From assembly GCF_019710745.1 (NCBI RefSeq), contig NZ_JAHKJW010000013.1, positions 30,041 to 94,040 on the forward strand: a stretch of DNA of 64,000 bases, in the 5' to 3' direction. This DNA is from Streptomyces beigongshangae. GTDB taxonomy: Bacteria; Actinomycetota; Actinomycetes; Streptomycetales; Streptomycetaceae. Positions 25,631 through 34,563 of the stretch are shown in pieces (positions within the stretch are counted from its first letter, which is position 1; the number at the start of each line of letters is the position of its first letter). The position numbers and the translations under genes were made by a program. The notes beneath the pieces were generated by a model, which saw nothing but the letters and a program-made list of their open reading frames with translations, was not told the DNA's origin and made no database searches.

Positions 25631-26401
25631 ATGTCTGATGCTGCGCAGCCCACCGCTGCCGAGGTACGCGCCGCCGCCGAGGCGGTCAAGACCGCGCTCG
25701 ACCGCCACCTGGCGGCGGTCGAGCGCAGGTCGGGTGAGGACGACCCGGCCGTCTACGAGGCGTTCAACGAGCTGGCGGCGGCCGCCGAGGAGTACGACGA
25801 GCTCCTCTACGACCGCTACGACGAGGTCACCCCCTTCGAGATCCCCGGCTCCGACGAGGCGCCTCCGCCGTACACCGGACCGGAGGAGCCCCACGCGCTG
25901 AGCGTGCTGATCCGCCGGGACTACTCGGTGGTGGAGCCGCAGCGGCTGCTGGCGCAGGCCCAGCGGGTCGAGGCCGTCGAGGAGGCCGGGGTCGTCACGG
26001 AGGGCTTCGACGGCGTGTCCGGGACCGTGCACGGGGCGCTCGGCGTCCTCTTCGGCGAGTTCGAGCCCGACGAGATCGCCTCCCGGCACAAGGAGTTCGG
26101 TCTGGAGGAGGGCGACTCGACGCTGTGGGTGATCGCCTCGGACGAACCGGCCGAGGCGGGGGAGTGGCTGGAGGCACCGTTCGACCGGGCGGACGCCCAC
26201 CCGGTGGTGTGCCGCTTCGACGTCAGCGCGGTCTTCGACGACGACGCGGACGACGGCATCGAGGAGATCGATGCCTTCGACGACGTCGATGACGTCCATG
26301 ACGTCGACGGCATCGGGGGCACGGTCGAGCCCGGACCACCGCTGGAACCCGCCGAGGTCCTCGACGATCCCGAGGACCTGGGAAACCGTCGGGGCCGCTG
26401 A
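25631..26401 (+). CDS. Conserved acidic hypothetical protein
   Basis: 256-aa protein, soluble and strongly acidic. An N-terminal Ala/Glu-rich helical region (AAEVRAAAEAVKTALDRHLAAVE) is followed by a compact central part (HALSVLIRRDYSVVEPQRLLAQAQRV...) and an Asp/Glu-rich tail (DDDADDGIEEIDAFDDVDDVHDVD). No known catalytic motif is visible. The start at ATG 25631 was chosen because the alanine-rich helix begins there; no good ribosome-binding site is seen. It is typical of streptomycete hypothetical proteins; function not recognised. Confidence 0.75.
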   Translation: MSDAAQPTAAEVRAAAEAVKTALDRHLAAVERRSGEDDPAVYEAFNELAAAAEEYDELLYDRYDEVTPFEIPGSDEAPPPYTGPEEPHALSVLIRRDYSVVEPQRLLAQAQRVEAVEEAGVVTEGFDGVSGTVHGALGVLFGEFEPDEIASRHKEFGLEEGDSTLWVIASDEPAEAGEWLEAPFDRADAHPVVCRFDVSAVFDDDADDGIEEIDAFDDVDDVHDVDGIGGTVEPGPPLEPAEVLDDPEDLGNRRGR

Positions 26402-26534
26402 CGGCCCGTCGGCCGACGGGGTGGCGGGCACCGGGCGATCGCCTCCGGTGCCCGCCACCGGTGCGTCCGGGGCGCGGGCCCGGCCCGGCACCGGCACCCG
26501 GGTCCGGCACCGGCATCCGGGCCGGTCACCGGGC

Positions 26535-28799
26535 TCAGCCGGACGGCGGGATCTGCGCGGTGAGCAGGGCCGGGAGCCGGGTGGTGCGGGGCCTGGCGGG
26601 GATCTCCGCCACCGCTCGGGGAAGTGCCTGCTCCACACCGTGCACCACCGAGAGGTGCCGGTCGGCGCGGCCGAAGGCCGTGTAGACCCAGGGCCGGGAG
26701 AGCGCCTGCGCGGCGTCACCGGGCAGCACCACGACCGCGGCGGGCCAGCGGATCCCGACGGCCTGGTGGGCGGTGAGGGCCCAGCCGTGCCGCACGGTCT
26801 GCTCCACCCGCTCCTTCGGCACCACGACGGGCGCGCCCGCGCACTCCAGGTGCAGTCCGTCGGCGTCGGCCTTCACCACCCGGCCCGGGACGGAACGGCC
26901 CGGCACGGGGGTGTACGCGATCCGGTCGCCGGGGTCGAAACCGCCGAACCGGCCGGGGCCCGGGTTCAGCCTCTCCTTCAGCGCGGCGTTGAGCACACGG
27001 GTGCCCGCCGCCCCGCCGTGGCCCGGCGTGATCACCTGGGTCTGCTCGGCCGGGACGCCGATCGCACGCGGTACCGAGTCGGCGACCAGCTGCACGGTGC
27101 GGTGGACCGCCTCCCCGGCGTCCCGCACCGGGATGATCACCACTTCCCTGCCGGGCGCCTCGACCTGGTTCAGCTCGCCGATGCCGATGCCCGAGACCAG
27201 TTCGCCCACGGGACCCGGGTCCGGGGTCCGGGAGGCGACCTGCGGGCACACCTTCGCGGCGAGCAGGTCCGCGAAGACCCGGCCGGGCCCCGCCGACCAC
27301 AGCACACCGGGATCCCCGCTCAGCACCAGCCGGGCGCCGTCGGGCAGCGACTCGGCGAGCATCGCGGCGCTCTCGACGTCGAGCTGCGGCGCGTCGAGCA
27401 CGACCAGGAGGTCGGTGCGGAGCATGCCGTCCGCGTCCCGCCCCGGGCCCTCCTCCCCGGAGAGCAGCCCGGCGACGGTGACCACCGTCCCGCCGGCCGA
27501 AGCCGTGTCCCGTGCCTCCTCCGCCGTACCGAGCAGTCCGGCGAAGCGACGGCGGCCGTCCGGGTGGTGGGCGGCGGCGCACACCCGCAGGCCGAGCGAG
27601 CGGGCCGCCGCCACCAGCGACGCGCACTCGGCGCGGGACGCCTCGCCCCCGGTGTGCAGGACGAGGCCGTGGCCCGCGACCGCCCGGACCAGTCCGGTGG
27701 CCGACCCCGTCGCCGCCGGCTCCCAGGCCGCGACCGAGCCGTCCTCCTTGGGCAGGGAGTTCACCACCCGGGCGAGCCCGTCGGCGAGGCTCTCCTCGGC
27801 GAGCGCGTACCGCTCCAGGCCGATGAGGACGCGCACCGGGCGTGCCCCTTCGCCCTCCCCGGCCTCCCCGTCTTCCCCGGCCTCCCCGTCCGTCCTGCCT
27901 GCCGCCGCCGGGTCGTGCCCGGCTTCGGCCGCGTCCTGGAAGAGCAGGGCGTCGCCCTCCGCCAGGGCGCTCTGCACGGCGGCGTCGGGGTCGGGCACCG
28001 AGCGCTGTGCGAGCGCGGCGTGGAGGGCCTGGGCCTCCAGGGCGGTGTGGCCCGCCAGCGCCGCCTGTTCGAGGAGCCACACCGTGACCGCGCGGCCCCG
28101 CCGCTCGTCGTCCGGCCCGGCCTCCGCGCCCAGCAGGGCCCGGGCGAACCCGTCGGCCTGCTCGGGCCGCACCCCCGCCACGCGGAGCAGCTGCCAGGGG
28201 TCCTCGCGCAGCTGCCCGTCCGCCCCCTCGCCGAGGGTCGCTGCGGCCTGCGGTGCCAGTGCCTCCGGGGCGCCGCCCCGGACGAGCACCGCGCGCACCG
28301 CGTCGACGGACTCGGCGGCCATCGGCACCGGGGCGCCGGTGCCGGCGCCGGACGGCACGGGCTGCGGGCGCCGCACCGGCTCAGGGGCGGCACTTCGCGG
28401 CGCGGGCCCGGGGTCGCTGAAGACGCCCGCCGGGGGCTTCTCCCCGCTCTCCACGGCCCGGACGGCCGCGAGCAGGTCGGCGGCCTTCCCGCTCAGTCCC
28501 GTCCCGGCCCGGACCGGCCCCTCCTTCTCCGCCTTGCGTCGCTCGATCCGCTCCCGGAACTCCCGCTGCGCGGCCAGCTCGGCCTCGGCCTCCGACAACT
28601 GGGCCGCACCCTCGGTGCCGTCCTCAGCGGTGCTGTCTTCGGTGGTGCCGCTCCCGGCGGTGCCGTCCTCAGCGGTGCTGTCTTCGGTGGTGCCGCCCCC
28701 GGCGGTGCCGTCCTCGGCTGTGCCGTCTCCGGCTGTGCCGTCTCCGGTGTCCGGCGTCCCCGGCTCGGCTTCCTCCGCGGCGGACGGCTCCGTGGTCAC
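26535..28799 (-). CDS. RecD2-like HHH/helicase-fold protein with lost P-loop
   Basis: 754-aa protein. After an acidic Glu/Thr/Gly-rich N-terminus it has RecD2-like helix-hairpin-helix blocks (about 190-300), then a superfamily 1 helicase core. The core is degenerate. The Walker A position reads LHTGGEASRAE instead of GGPGTGKT; motif II is LLVVLDAPQLD; motif III SGDPGVLWSAGPG; and the C-terminal 2B/motif V-VI part (LTAHQAVGIRWPAAVVVLPGDA, VYTAFGRADRHLSVVHG) is kept. ATP hydrolysis is therefore doubtful, and a structural DNA-binding role is possible. The GTG start overlaps the aldo/keto reductase stop by 4 nt. Confidence 0.78.
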   Translation of the reverse strand: MTTEPSAAEEAEPGTPDTGDGTAGDGTAEDGTAGGGTTEDSTAEDGTAGSGTTEDSTAEDGTEGAAQLSEAEAELAAQREFRERIERRKAEKEGPVRAGTGLSGKAADLLAAVRAVESGEKPPAGVFSDPGPAPRSAAPEPVRRPQPVPSGAGTGAPVPMAAESVDAVRAVLVRGGAPEALAPQAAATLGEGADGQLREDPWQLLRVAGVRPEQADGFARALLGAEAGPDDERRGRAVTVWLLEQAALAGHTALEAQALHAALAQRSVPDPDAAVQSALAEGDALLFQDAAEAGHDPAAAGRTDGEAGEDGEAGEGEGARPVRVLIGLERYALAEESLADGLARVVNSLPKEDGSVAAWEPAATGSATGLVRAVAGHGLVLHTGGEASRAECASLVAAARSLGLRVCAAAHHPDGRRRFAGLLGTAEEARDTASAGGTVVTVAGLLSGEEGPGRDADGMLRTDLLVVLDAPQLDVESAAMLAESLPDGARLVLSGDPGVLWSAGPGRVFADLLAAKVCPQVASRTPDPGPVGELVSGIGIGELNQVEAPGREVVIIPVRDAGEAVHRTVQLVADSVPRAIGVPAEQTQVITPGHGGAAGTRVLNAALKERLNPGPGRFGGFDPGDRIAYTPVPGRSVPGRVVKADADGLHLECAGAPVVVPKERVEQTVRHGWALTAHQAVGIRWPAAVVVLPGDAAQALSRPWVYTAFGRADRHLSVVHGVEQALPRAVAEIPARPRTTRLPALLTAQIPPSG
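28615..28704 (-). repeat. 45-nt tandem duplication in helicase-like gene
   Basis: Two nearly identical 45-nt units (28615-28659, 28660-28704) encode GTTEDSTAEDGTAG-type repeats in the disordered N-terminus, followed by degenerate partial copies to about 28755. The unit is in frame, so expansion or loss would only change linker length. Confidence 0.8.
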
Positions 28800-29779
28800 A
28801 GCGTGCTCCAGTCGTGATCGGGATAGTGGTGCACGGGCGCCGACACGTCGTCGAGAGCCCGGCAGATCTCGTCAGGAAGACTAAGGCTCTCCACTGACAA
28901 CGCGGCCGTGAGCTGCAGCGCGTTGCGCGCGCCGATGATCGGGGCGGCCACTCCCGGGCGGTCGCGGACCCAGGCGAGGGCCACCTGGAGCGGCGTCACC
29001 GCGAGGCCGTCCGCCGCCGTCGTCACCGCGTCCACGATGCGGCCCGCGGCGTCGTCCAGGTACGGCGCGACGAACGGCGCCAGCTGCTCCGACGCGCCCC
29101 GCGAGTCCGCGGGCGTCCCGTGCCGGTACTTGCCCGTCAGTACGCCCCGGCCCAGCGGGGAGGACGGCAGCAGACCGATGCCCAGGTCCAGGGCCGCGGG
29201 CAGCACCTCGCGCTCGACACCGCGCTGCAGCAGCGAGTACTCCATCTGCGTACCGGCCAGGCGCGTGCGTATCCCGGGGGCGGCGAGCTGCCAGGTCGCC
29301 GCCTTCGCGAGCTGCCAGCCGCAGAAGCCGGACACCCCGGCATAGCGCGCCCGGCCGCTGGCGACGGCGATGTCGAGGGCCTGGAGCGTCTCCTCCAGCG
29401 GTGTGCGGGGGTCGAAGGCGTGGATCTGCCACAGGTCCACGTGGTCCGTGCCGAGCCGTGCCAGCGAGGCGTCCAGGGCGGAGAGCAGATGCCCCCGCGA
29501 GCCGTCGAAGCGCCGGTCCGGGTCGGGCACGCTGCCCGCCTTCGTGGCGACGACCAGGTCCCGGCGCGGGATCAGACCCGCCATGAGCTGTCCGAGCAGG
29601 TACTCGGCCGCCCCGTCCCCGTACACGTCGGCCGTGTCGACGAGGGTGCCGCCCGCCTCCCAGAACGACTTCAACAGGTCCGCGGCGTCGTGCTCGTCGG
29701 TGACCCTGCCCCAGGTGAGGGTGCCGAGCCCGATGCGGGACACGCGCAGGCCGGTACGGCCGAGATGCCTCTGCTCCAT
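28796..29779 (-). CDS. Aldo/keto reductase
   Basis: 327-aa NADPH-dependent (beta/alpha)8 reductase. Catalytic residues are visible: Asp in TLVDTADVYG, Tyr in the same motif, Lys in VVATKAG, and His in DLWQIHAFD. The C-terminal cofactor motif (PIIGARNALQL) is the usual nucleotide-binding loop. The ATG at 29779 (MEQRHLGRTGLRVSRIGLGT) is the canonical family start. It is followed by the RecD2-like gene with a GTGA overlap, so they are co-translated. The physiological carbonyl substrate is unknown. Confidence 0.92.
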   Translation of the reverse strand: MEQRHLGRTGLRVSRIGLGTLTWGRVTDEHDAADLLKSFWEAGGTLVDTADVYGDGAAEYLLGQLMAGLIPRRDLVVATKAGSVPDPDRRFDGSRGHLLSALDASLARLGTDHVDLWQIHAFDPRTPLEETLQALDIAVASGRARYAGVSGFCGWQLAKAATWQLAAPGIRTRLAGTQMEYSLLQRGVEREVLPAALDLGIGLLPSSPLGRGVLTGKYRHGTPADSRGASEQLAPFVAPYLDDAAGRIVDAVTTAADGLAVTPLQVALAWVRDRPGVAAPIIGARNALQLTAALSVESLSLPDEICRALDDVSAPVHHYPDHDWSTL

Positions 29780-29902
29780 GAGGGCTGAGGTTACTGGCCG
29801 GAAGTCGGCACGCGGGGGCCTGTGGACAACCCGGATCCGCATGATCGGCGAGGCAGTCCCTGCCGCTCGGCGCGACGGCGCGCTAGGGTGCCGGGCAAAG
29901 AC

Positions 29903-29918
29903 GTTACTGATCAGTAAG
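29903..29918 (+). promoter_or_regulatory. Perfect palindromic operator before F420-type oxidoreductase
   Basis: TTACTGATCAGTAA (29904-29917) is a perfect 14-nt palindrome ending 12 nt before ATG 29930. A repressor bound here would block transcription or leaderless initiation. GTTACTGATC of this site recurs in reverse at 10324-10333. Confidence 0.65.
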
Positions 29919-29929
29919 GGGAATCGGCC

Positions 29930-30985
29930 ATGCAGCTCGGGATCAACCTCGGCTACTGGGGTGCCGGAATGGACGCGGACAACCTCGCCGTGGCCCAGGA
30001 GGCCGACCGCCTCGGCTACGCGGTCTGCTGGGCCGCCGAGGCGTACGGCTCGGACGCGGCCACCGTGCTGAGCTGGGTCGCCTCCCGGACCGAACGCATC
30101 GACGTCGGGTCGGCCATCTTCCAGATCCCGGCCCGCCAGCCCGCGATGACCGCGATGACCGCGGCCACCCTGGACTCGCTCTCCGGCGGCCGTTTCCGGC
30201 TCGGCCTCGGGGTCTCCGGACCGCAGGTCTCCGAGGGCTGGTACGGCGTCAAGTTCGACAAGCCGCTGGCCCGCACCCGCGAGTACGTCGAGATCGTGCG
30301 CAAGGCGATGACCCGCGAGCGCCTGTCGTACGAGGGCGCGCACTGGACCCTCCCGCTGCCGGACGGCCCCGGCAAGCCGCTCAAGCTGACCGTGCACCCG
30401 GAGCGCGAGCACATCCCGCTCTACATCGCGGCGATCGGCCCGAAGAACCTGGAGCAGACCGGTGAGATCGCCGACGGCGCCCTGCTGATCTTCCCGTCCG
30501 CGGAGCACCTGGAGGACACCGCGGTCGGGTACCTGCGCGCGGGCCGTGAGAAGGCCGGCCTGACCATGGACGGCTTCGACGTCTGCCCGACGGTGCCGCT
30601 CGCGCTGGGCGAGGACAAGGACGTACCGGCGCTGGCCGACACGTTCCGCCCGTACACCGCCCTGTACGTGGGCGGCATGGGCAGCCGCAAGCAGAACTTC
30701 TACAACCAGCTCGCCCGGCGCATGGGCTACGAGAAGGAGGCGGCCGAGGTCCAGGACAAGTACCTGGACGGCGACAAGCAGGGCGCGGCGGCCGCCCTCC
30801 CGCACCGGCTCATCGACCAGACCACGCTGCTCGGTTCCGTGGAGCGCATCGCGGACCGGATGAGCGCCTACGCGGCCGCCGGTGTCACCACCCTCACGCT
30901 GGCCCCGGCGGGCTTCACCCTGGACGACCGCCTCGCCTCGCTGCGGGCCGGGGCCGAGGCACTGGAGCGCGCCGGACTGGCGTAG
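29930..30985 (+). CDS. LLM class F420-dependent oxidoreductase
   Basis: 351-aa luciferase-like (beta/alpha)8 enzyme expected to use coenzyme F420. Typical blocks are MQLGINLGYWG, EADRLGYAVCWAAEAYGSDA, VGSAIFQIPARQPAMTAMTAATLDSLSGGRFRLGLGVSGPQVSEGWYG and IPLYIAAIGPKNLEQTGEIADG. The GPQVSEGWYG phrase resembles the F420 family that also covers mycobacterial F420-dependent reductases. The substrate is not predictable. ATG 29930 lies only 12 nt after the palindrome, leaving a weak AAGGGGAA ribosome-binding site. A GC hairpin at 31039-31077 follows. Confidence 0.9.
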   Translation: MQLGINLGYWGAGMDADNLAVAQEADRLGYAVCWAAEAYGSDAATVLSWVASRTERIDVGSAIFQIPARQPAMTAMTAATLDSLSGGRFRLGLGVSGPQVSEGWYGVKFDKPLARTREYVEIVRKAMTRERLSYEGAHWTLPLPDGPGKPLKLTVHPEREHIPLYIAAIGPKNLEQTGEIADGALLIFPSAEHLEDTAVGYLRAGREKAGLTMDGFDVCPTVPLALGEDKDVPALADTFRPYTALYVGGMGSRKQNFYNQLARRMGYEKEAAEVQDKYLDGDKQGAAAALPHRLIDQTTLLGSVERIADRMSAYAAAGVTTLTLAPAGFTLDDRLASLRAGAEALERAGLA

Positions 30986-31038
30986 CGGGGAAACGGGCCG
31001 GTCCGGGAGGGCCGCGCACCGCGGGAGAGGAATTCTCC

Positions 31039-31077
31039 GGCCGTGGTGGGGGCTCGGGGGCCTTCCCCGCCACGGCC
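31039..31077 (+). terminator. Probable terminator after F420-type oxidoreductase
   Basis: GGCCGTGG (31039-31046) pairs with CCACGGCC (31070-31077), with additional G/C pairing inside. The rest of the 30986-31251 gap shows only a lower-GC stretch near 31120-31200 that may hold the promoter of the ferritin-like gene. Confidence 0.5.
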
Positions 31078-31251
31078 GTCACGGAGCACAACGCGCCGGG
31101 ACCCGTCCGGTTACGCGCCTCTCATTCCCTTCGCGTCCATCGTTCGGCGGATTTGTCCGACACGGCTGTTGCCGCACCCCTGACTGCCCACTTGACTCGT
31201 TCTCCGCGGAGTCCCGCACGGAGGTGGGAGCCGCGCGTGGAGGTGGCAGAC

Positions 31252-32040
31252 ATGCTTTCGGCCAAGAGTCTTTTCCAGGAGATCATCGACAACGACGAGT
31301 CGTTCCGGCTCTTCTGCTCCATCGCCGCCGGCGGGGAGACGCAGGGCGGCTGGGAGAACGCGCGGATCGCGGCCCTCGTCCCGGAGGGCGAGCGCGCCCT
31401 GGCACCCAAGATCGCCCGGCACGGCGCGGACGAGGACAAGCACGGGCGGATCTTCAACGCCCTCCTGAGGAAACGGGGTCTCACACCCGTCGAGATCCCG
31501 CCCGGGACCGACTACCCGCTGATCCTGGAGCAGCACGGCATCGGCCTGGCGCACGACAGGCTCAGGCGCGACGAGCCGCTCACCCTCCAGGACATCCTCA
31601 CCTACCTGTCCCACAGCAGGATCACGGAGCAGCGGGCCGCGAACCAGATGGCGATGCTCCGCAAGGACTTCGGGAACCACCCGGAGATCGGCAAGGCCGT
31701 GCGGATGATCTGCGACGACGAGGACAACCACCTCGCGTACTGCCACGAGGAGCTGCTGCGCTACGCCCGGCAGGGCCACGGACGGGCCATCCAGCGGACC
31801 CTGCGCGACTGCGCGATCGCCGAGACCCGGATCTACCGGGACGTCAGCCTCACCGCGATGGCCCACCTGGGCCGCATCCTCGGCTGGTCCGCGCCCAAGG
31901 CGGCGCTGCTCGCGACGGGCATCCGCGCCATGTACGCGTACGAGCGTACGATCGGCTGGCGGCGGATGGTCTCGCTGACGATGCCGCGGCGGCGCGACGC
32001 CCTGGGCGGCCCGGCGACGGCGGCACCGGGACCGGCCTGA
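31252..32040 (+). CDS. Ferritin-like domain-containing protein
   Basis: 262-aa four-helix-bundle protein with two metal-binding pairs typical of diiron ferritin-like proteins: HGADEDKHGRIF and CDDEDNHLAYCHEELL, plus an additional Glu in RITEQRAANQ and RDCAIAETRIYRDV. ATG 31252 follows GGAGGTGG. Function is unknown; diiron oxidase/hydroxylase-like chemistry or iron binding is possible. It stands alone, converging on corA. Confidence 0.8.
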   Translation: MLSAKSLFQEIIDNDESFRLFCSIAAGGETQGGWENARIAALVPEGERALAPKIARHGADEDKHGRIFNALLRKRGLTPVEIPPGTDYPLILEQHGIGLAHDRLRRDEPLTLQDILTYLSHSRITEQRAANQMAMLRKDFGNHPEIGKAVRMICDDEDNHLAYCHEELLRYARQGHGRAIQRTLRDCAIAETRIYRDVSLTAMAHLGRILGWSAPKAALLATGIRAMYAYERTIGWRRMVSLTMPRRRDALGGPATAAPGPA

Positions 32041-32049
32041 GCGCCTGCC

Positions 32050-32094
32050 CACGCGCGCGTGCGGCGGCCCCGTGCACGGCACGCGCGCGTGCGG
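32050..32094. repeat. Direct repeat of CACGCGCGCGTGCGG
   Basis: Two exact 15-nt copies (32050-32064 and 32080-32094) each include the palindrome CACGCGCGCGTG and are separated by a CCGTGCACGG palindrome. They lie between the convergent ferritin-like and corA genes, probably as a bidirectional terminator. Alternating purine-pyrimidine sequence could adopt Z-DNA. Confidence 0.65.
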
Positions 32095-32130
32095 CTCCGT
32101 GCACGCAGGCGCGCGTGGCCCGCGGACGGG

Positions 32131-33120
32131 TCACAGCCAGCCGCGCCTCTTGAAGAGCCGGAACAGCAGCACCTCCAGGACCGCCATGAGCAGGACGACC
32201 GCCGGGTAGGTCCAGACCCAGCGCAGCTCCGGCATGTGTTCGAAGTTCATGCCGTAGATGCCCGCGATCATCGTGGGGACCGCGGCCATGGCCGCCCACG
32301 AGGAGATCTTGCGCATGTCGTCGTTCTGCCGCACGCTCATCTGCGCCAGGTGCGCCGACAGGACGTCCGAGACCAGCCGGTCCAGCGCCTCCACGGACTC
32401 GTTGACCCGGATCAGGTGGTCGTTGACGTCCCGGAAGAACGGCTGCGCCCCCTCGTCGACGAACGGCACCGCGGTACCGGCGCCCGCGAGGCGGTTCACC
32501 GGCGGGGACAGCGGCCCGGTGGCCCGGCGGAACTCCAGGATCTGCCGCTTGAAGGTGTAGATCCGGGACGCGATGTGCCGGGACCCGCCGTCGTTCGGCG
32601 AGAACACCTCCGCCTCCAGCTCCTCCAGGTCCGTCTGGAGCTCGGTCGCCACCTCCAGGTAGTGGTCGACGGTGGCGTCGGCGATCGCGTAGAGCACCGA
32701 GGTCGGGCCCAGGCGCATCATCTCCGGGTCCTTCTCCAGCCGGGCGCGCACCGCCTTGAGGGGCGAGCCCTCACCGTGACGCACGGTCACCACGAAGGAA
32801 TCGCCCAGGAAGATCATCAGCTCGCCGGACGACACGGTGTCGCTGTCCGGCTCGTACACCACCGGCTTGAGGACCGCGAACAGCGAGTCGTCGTACACCT
32901 CCAGCTTGGGACGCTGATGGGCCTTGAGGGCGTCCTCGACGGCCAGCTCGTGCAGCCCGAACTCCTCGGTGACGAGATCGAACTCGCGTTCCGTCGGCTC
33001 GTGCAGCCCGATCCACACGAACGCGTCCCCGGCCGCACGTGCCGCGTCCAGTGTGTCGGAAAGGTCGTCCAGCCCTTCCGTCCGGTGCCCGTCCCGGTAG
33101 ATGGCACAGTCCACGATCAC
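32131..33120 (-). CDS. corA: CorA family magnesium/cobalt transporter
   Basis: 329-aa CorA channel. The long cytoplasmic N-terminal funnel (VWIGLHEPTEREFDLV, RPKLEVYDDSLFAVLKPV) precedes two C-terminal transmembrane helices. The signature YGMNFEHMPEL between them contains the invariant GMN motif. The basic C-terminus RLFKRRGWL follows TM2. GTG 33120 follows AGGAGA. It imports Mg2+ and other divalent cations as a pentamer. It is divergent from the histidine phosphatase. Confidence 0.94.
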   Translation of the reverse strand: MIVDCAIYRDGHRTEGLDDLSDTLDAARAAGDAFVWIGLHEPTEREFDLVTEEFGLHELAVEDALKAHQRPKLEVYDDSLFAVLKPVVYEPDSDTVSSGELMIFLGDSFVVTVRHGEGSPLKAVRARLEKDPEMMRLGPTSVLYAIADATVDHYLEVATELQTDLEELEAEVFSPNDGGSRHIASRIYTFKRQILEFRRATGPLSPPVNRLAGAGTAVPFVDEGAQPFFRDVNDHLIRVNESVEALDRLVSDVLSAHLAQMSVRQNDDMRKISSWAAMAAVPTMIAGIYGMNFEHMPELRWVWTYPAVVLLMAVLEVLLFRLFKRRGWL

Positions 33121-33182
33121 GGAGCGTTCTCTCCTGTCACTCGTTCTCCGGCGTACTCGCCCGGGCGCCTACCCTGGGCCGC

Positions 33183-33869
33183 ATGCCCACCCTGATCCTC
33201 GTCCGGCACGGACGCTCGACCGCCAACACCGCCGGGCTGCTCGCCGGGTGGACCCCCGGCGTCGCCCTCGACGAACGCGGTACCGCCCAGGCCGCCGCGC
33301 TGCCCGGCCGCCTCGCGGAACTGCCGCTGGCCGAAGTCGTCAGCAGCCCCCTCCAGCGCTGCCAGGAGACGATCCGGCCGCTCCTCGACGCCCGTCCCGG
33401 ACTGCGGTCCCACTCCGACGAACGTATCGGGGAGTGCCACTACGGGGACTGGTCGGGGCGCAAGCTCGCCGAGCTGGCGGGCGAACCGCTGATGGAGGTC
33501 GTCCAGTCGCACCCCTCCGCCGCCGCGTTCCCGGGCGGCGAGTCGATGCGCGCCATGCAGACCCGGGCCGCCGAGGCGGTACGCGAGTGGAACGCGCGCG
33601 TGGAGCGCGACCACGGCGGCGACGCCGTGTACCTCATGTGCTCGCACGGCGACATCATCAAGTCGCTCGTGGCGGACGCACTCGGGCTTCATCTGGACCT
33701 CTTCCAGCGGATCTCCGTAGAACCTTGTTCCATCACAGCGATCCGTTACACACGGCTGCGGCCGTTTCTCGTACGTCTCGGGGACACCGGCGACCTCTCC
33801 TCGCTCGCCCCGCGGGAGGAAACGTCCGGCAGCGAAGCGGCGGTCGGGGGCGGTGCGGGCGCACCGTGA
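33183..33869 (+). CDS. Histidine phosphatase family protein (MSMEG_4193-type)
   Basis: 228-aa phosphoglycerate mutase-like enzyme. The catalytic RHG motif is LVRHGRSTANTAG; the second active-site His is in YLMCSHGDIIKSLV; Glu is in DERIGECHYGDWSG. It matches the actinobacterial MSMEG_4193-type phosphomutases, which are always followed by the DUF3090 and SCO1664-type genes, as here. ATG 33183. The substrate is unknown. Conserved linkage with mshC hints at mycothiol- or inositol-phosphate-related metabolism, but this is unproven. Confidence 0.9.
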   Translation: MPTLILVRHGRSTANTAGLLAGWTPGVALDERGTAQAAALPGRLAELPLAEVVSSPLQRCQETIRPLLDARPGLRSHSDERIGECHYGDWSGRKLAELAGEPLMEVVQSHPSAAAFPGGESMRAMQTRAAEAVREWNARVERDHGGDAVYLMCSHGDIIKSLVADALGLHLDLFQRISVEPCSITAIRYTRLRPFLVRLGDTGDLSSLAPREETSGSEAAVGGGAGAP

Positions 33870-33972
33870 TCGTCGGCCGCAGTAGGGTGAAGCGGTCGGA
33901 GCGGCGCAGCAGTTGCCGGCGGCCGGCACAAATGACGGCAGAAGCAGTCGATCGACCCAATGGAGACAGGAC

Positions 33973-34563
33973 GTGTCCCGTCAGGTGTTCCTCTACGACC
34001 CGCCGGACCGTTTCGTAGCCGGCACGGTCGGGCTGCCAGGGCGACGTACCTTCTTCCTGCAGGCCACCTCCGGTCCCCGGGTGACCAGCGTGGCCCTGGA
34101 GAAGACGCAGGTGGCGGCCCTCGCCGAACGCATGGACGAGCTCCTCGACGAGGTCGTGCGGCGGACCGGGGGCAGCGCGCCCGTCCCCGCGGTGCCCCCG
34201 GTCGAGATCTCCGACTCCGCGCCCCTCGACACACCGGTGGAGGAGGAGTTCCGCGTCGGCACCATGGCCCTCGCCTGGGACGGCGAAGAGCAGCGCATGA
34301 TCGTCGAGGCACAGGCGCTCGTGGAGCTGGACGCCGACTCCGAGGAGGACCTGGCCGCCGCCGAGGAGGAGCTGCTGCAGGACGAGGAGAACGGCCCGCC
34401 CATGCTGCGGGTCCGCCTCACCGGCGCCCAGGCCCGCGCCTTCGCCAGACGCGCCCTCGAAGTCGTCAACGCCGGCCGGCCGCCCTGCCCGCTGTGCAGT
34501 CTCCCGCTCGACCCGGAAGGACACGTATGTCCGCGCCAGAACGGATACCGCCGCGAGGCGTGA
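33973..34563 (+). CDS. DUF3090 family protein
   Basis: 196-aa actinobacterial protein. It begins RQVFLYDPPDRFVAGTVGLPGRRTFFLQA, a near-invariant DUF3090 start. The C-terminus holds a CPLCSLPLDPEGHVCPRQNGYRR zinc-ribbon-like cluster of four Cys/His ligands. GTG 33973 follows GGAGACAGGA. Function is unknown. It is always coupled with the phosphatase upstream and the SCO1664-type kinase-fold protein downstream, whose proposed start overlaps its 3' end by 37 nt. Confidence 0.9.
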   Translation: MSRQVFLYDPPDRFVAGTVGLPGRRTFFLQATSGPRVTSVALEKTQVAALAERMDELLDEVVRRTGGSAPVPAVPPVEISDSAPLDTPVEEEFRVGTMALAWDGEEQRMIVEAQALVELDADSEEDLAAAEEELLQDEENGPPMLRVRLTGAQARAFARRALEVVNAGRPPCPLCSLPLDPEGHVCPRQNGYRREA

